Shown here: one piece after another, positions 63,556 to 64,000 of the stretch
Layout of the letters: each line of letters begins with the position of its first letter
How positions within the stretch are numbered: the first letter of the stretch is position 1
NCBI RefSeq assembly: GCF_026968045.1
Contig: NZ_JAPVBQ010000002.1
Span: 50,933-114,932, forward strand
Length of the DNA stretch: 64,000 nucleotides
Source of the DNA: Modestobacter sp. VKM Ac-2977
GTDB taxonomy: Bacteria; Actinomycetota; Actinomycetes; Mycobacteriales; Geodermatophilaceae
Direction: 5' to 3'
Made by a program: the position numbers and the translations under genes
The notes under the pieces: generated by a model
The model's database searches: none
Told to the model about the DNA's origin: nothing
What the model saw: only the letters and a program-made list of their open reading frames with translations

Positions 63556-64000
63556 TCAACACGGCTCCCCGGCGACGATCAGCTGGCGGCAGGTGGGGCG
63601 GGCGCGGGCGGCGAGGACGGCGGAGAGCGTCAGCTCGGTCGCCCACAGCGCCAGGTCCGCCGGCGCACCGACCGCCAGCGGCCCCTCCGGGTGCTCTGCG
63701 CGGATGGCGACCCAGCCGCCGTGCGTCGCCGCGTCGAAGGCGTCGAACGGGCGCATGCCGGAGCCGGGGGTGGTGTGGTCGACCGCGGCGTGCACCCCGC
63801 CCCACGGGTCCAGCGGGGTGACTGGGGCGTCGCTGCCGATGGCGACCGCCACCCCGGCGTCGACGAGGTCGGCCAGCGGGTTGCAGCCGGCGGCCCGCTC
63901 GGCGCCCAGCCGCTCGGCGTACATGCCGGCCGGCCCGCCCCAGGCTGCGTCGAAGGCGGGCTGGACGCTGGCGACCATCCCCCACCGGTGGAGCTGGTCG
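63556..64000 (-). CDS. Amidohydrolase, C-terminal part (cut by window edge)
   Basis: Only the last 148 or so codons are present; the gene continues past position 64000. VASVQPAFDAAWGGPAGMYA, VAIGSDAPVTPLDPWGGVHA and MRPFDAFDAATHGGWVAIRA match the C-terminal half of YtcJ-type amidohydrolases, including the metal-binding Asp in GSDAP. It stops 40 bases before kamD on the same strand, so it may belong to the lysine operon, perhaps deacylating an N-acyl amino acid (inference). Confidence 0.82.
   Translation of the reverse strand, partial: DQLHRWGMVASVQPAFDAAWGGPAGMYAERLGAERAAGCNPLADLVDAGVAVAIGSDAPVTPLDPWGGVHAAVDHTTPGSGMRPFDAFDAATHGGWVAIRAEHPEGPLAVGAPADLALWATELTLSAVLAARARPTCRQLIVAGEPC

Overview
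The window is very GC-rich (over 70 %) chromosomal DNA of an actinobacterium. Gene content (rbpA, garA, sbp, coaA, class F sortase, Ppm1/Lnt pair) and local order match Actinobacteria. The protein flavour suggests the Geodermatophilaceae (Blastococcus, Modestobacter, Geodermatophilus), but that family call is an inference from general recognition, not a search. From memory, the order cmk-der, then pgsA-like/DUF881/sbp/DUF881/gcvH/garA/merR/BFN/merR/gcvP, then rbpA-fxsA-ppm1-lnt, parallels Mycobacterium tuberculosis Rv1712-13, Rv1822-32 and Rv2050-52.

Layout. 1-2.2 kb: cmk-der operon and tRNA-Pro(GGG). 2.2-5.4 kb: a decayed integrative element at the 3' end of that tRNA, bounded by a 14-bp direct repeat. 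It holds an integrase stub, an IS3 orfA scrap, a broken MFS gene, and an intact class F sortase with a CHRD-type surface protein. 5.5-11.9 kb: small membrane protein, P450, a LysM cell-wall protein behind a c-di-AMP riboswitch, a secreted alkaline phosphatase and a ThrE-type exporter. 12.1-22.3 kb: an accessory catabolic block with a ribose-type ABC importer, two SDRs, a MoaF-like protein, a YtcJ-type amidohydrolase, an AraC regulator and an alpha-methylacyl-CoA racemase.

22.5-32.2 kb is the conserved core block (CDP-alcohol phosphotransferase, DUF881/Sbp, glycine cleavage H and P proteins, GarA, two MerR regulators, BFN protein). 32.2-51.8 kb is mixed: a repeat-bearing lipoprotein, coaA, a GNAT protein, a PEBP protein, the HAD/GH65 disaccharide phosphorylase pair, a M50 protease, two ABC exporters with their TetR or two-component regulators, a GH15 enzyme, a CPA1 antiporter and an isochorismatase-like hydrolase.

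At 52412-52439 lies a clear dif site (XerC/XerD recombination), so the window crosses the replication terminus; about 0.7 kb around it has no convincing gene. 53-60 kb: zinc-finger protein, GDPD, UMF1-type MFS, thymidine kinase, rbpA with a consensus SigR promoter, fxsA, ppm1 and lnt. 60.7-64 kb: a lysine 5,6-aminomutase/3-aminobutyryl-CoA ammonia-lyase operon (kamD-kamE-kal) preceded by an amidohydrolase cut by the window edge.

The most noteworthy signals are the dif site, the tRNA-Pro element relic with its displaced terminator, the riboswitch, an 18-bp motif shared by the GH65 and GH15 loci, and the unassigned catabolic cluster.
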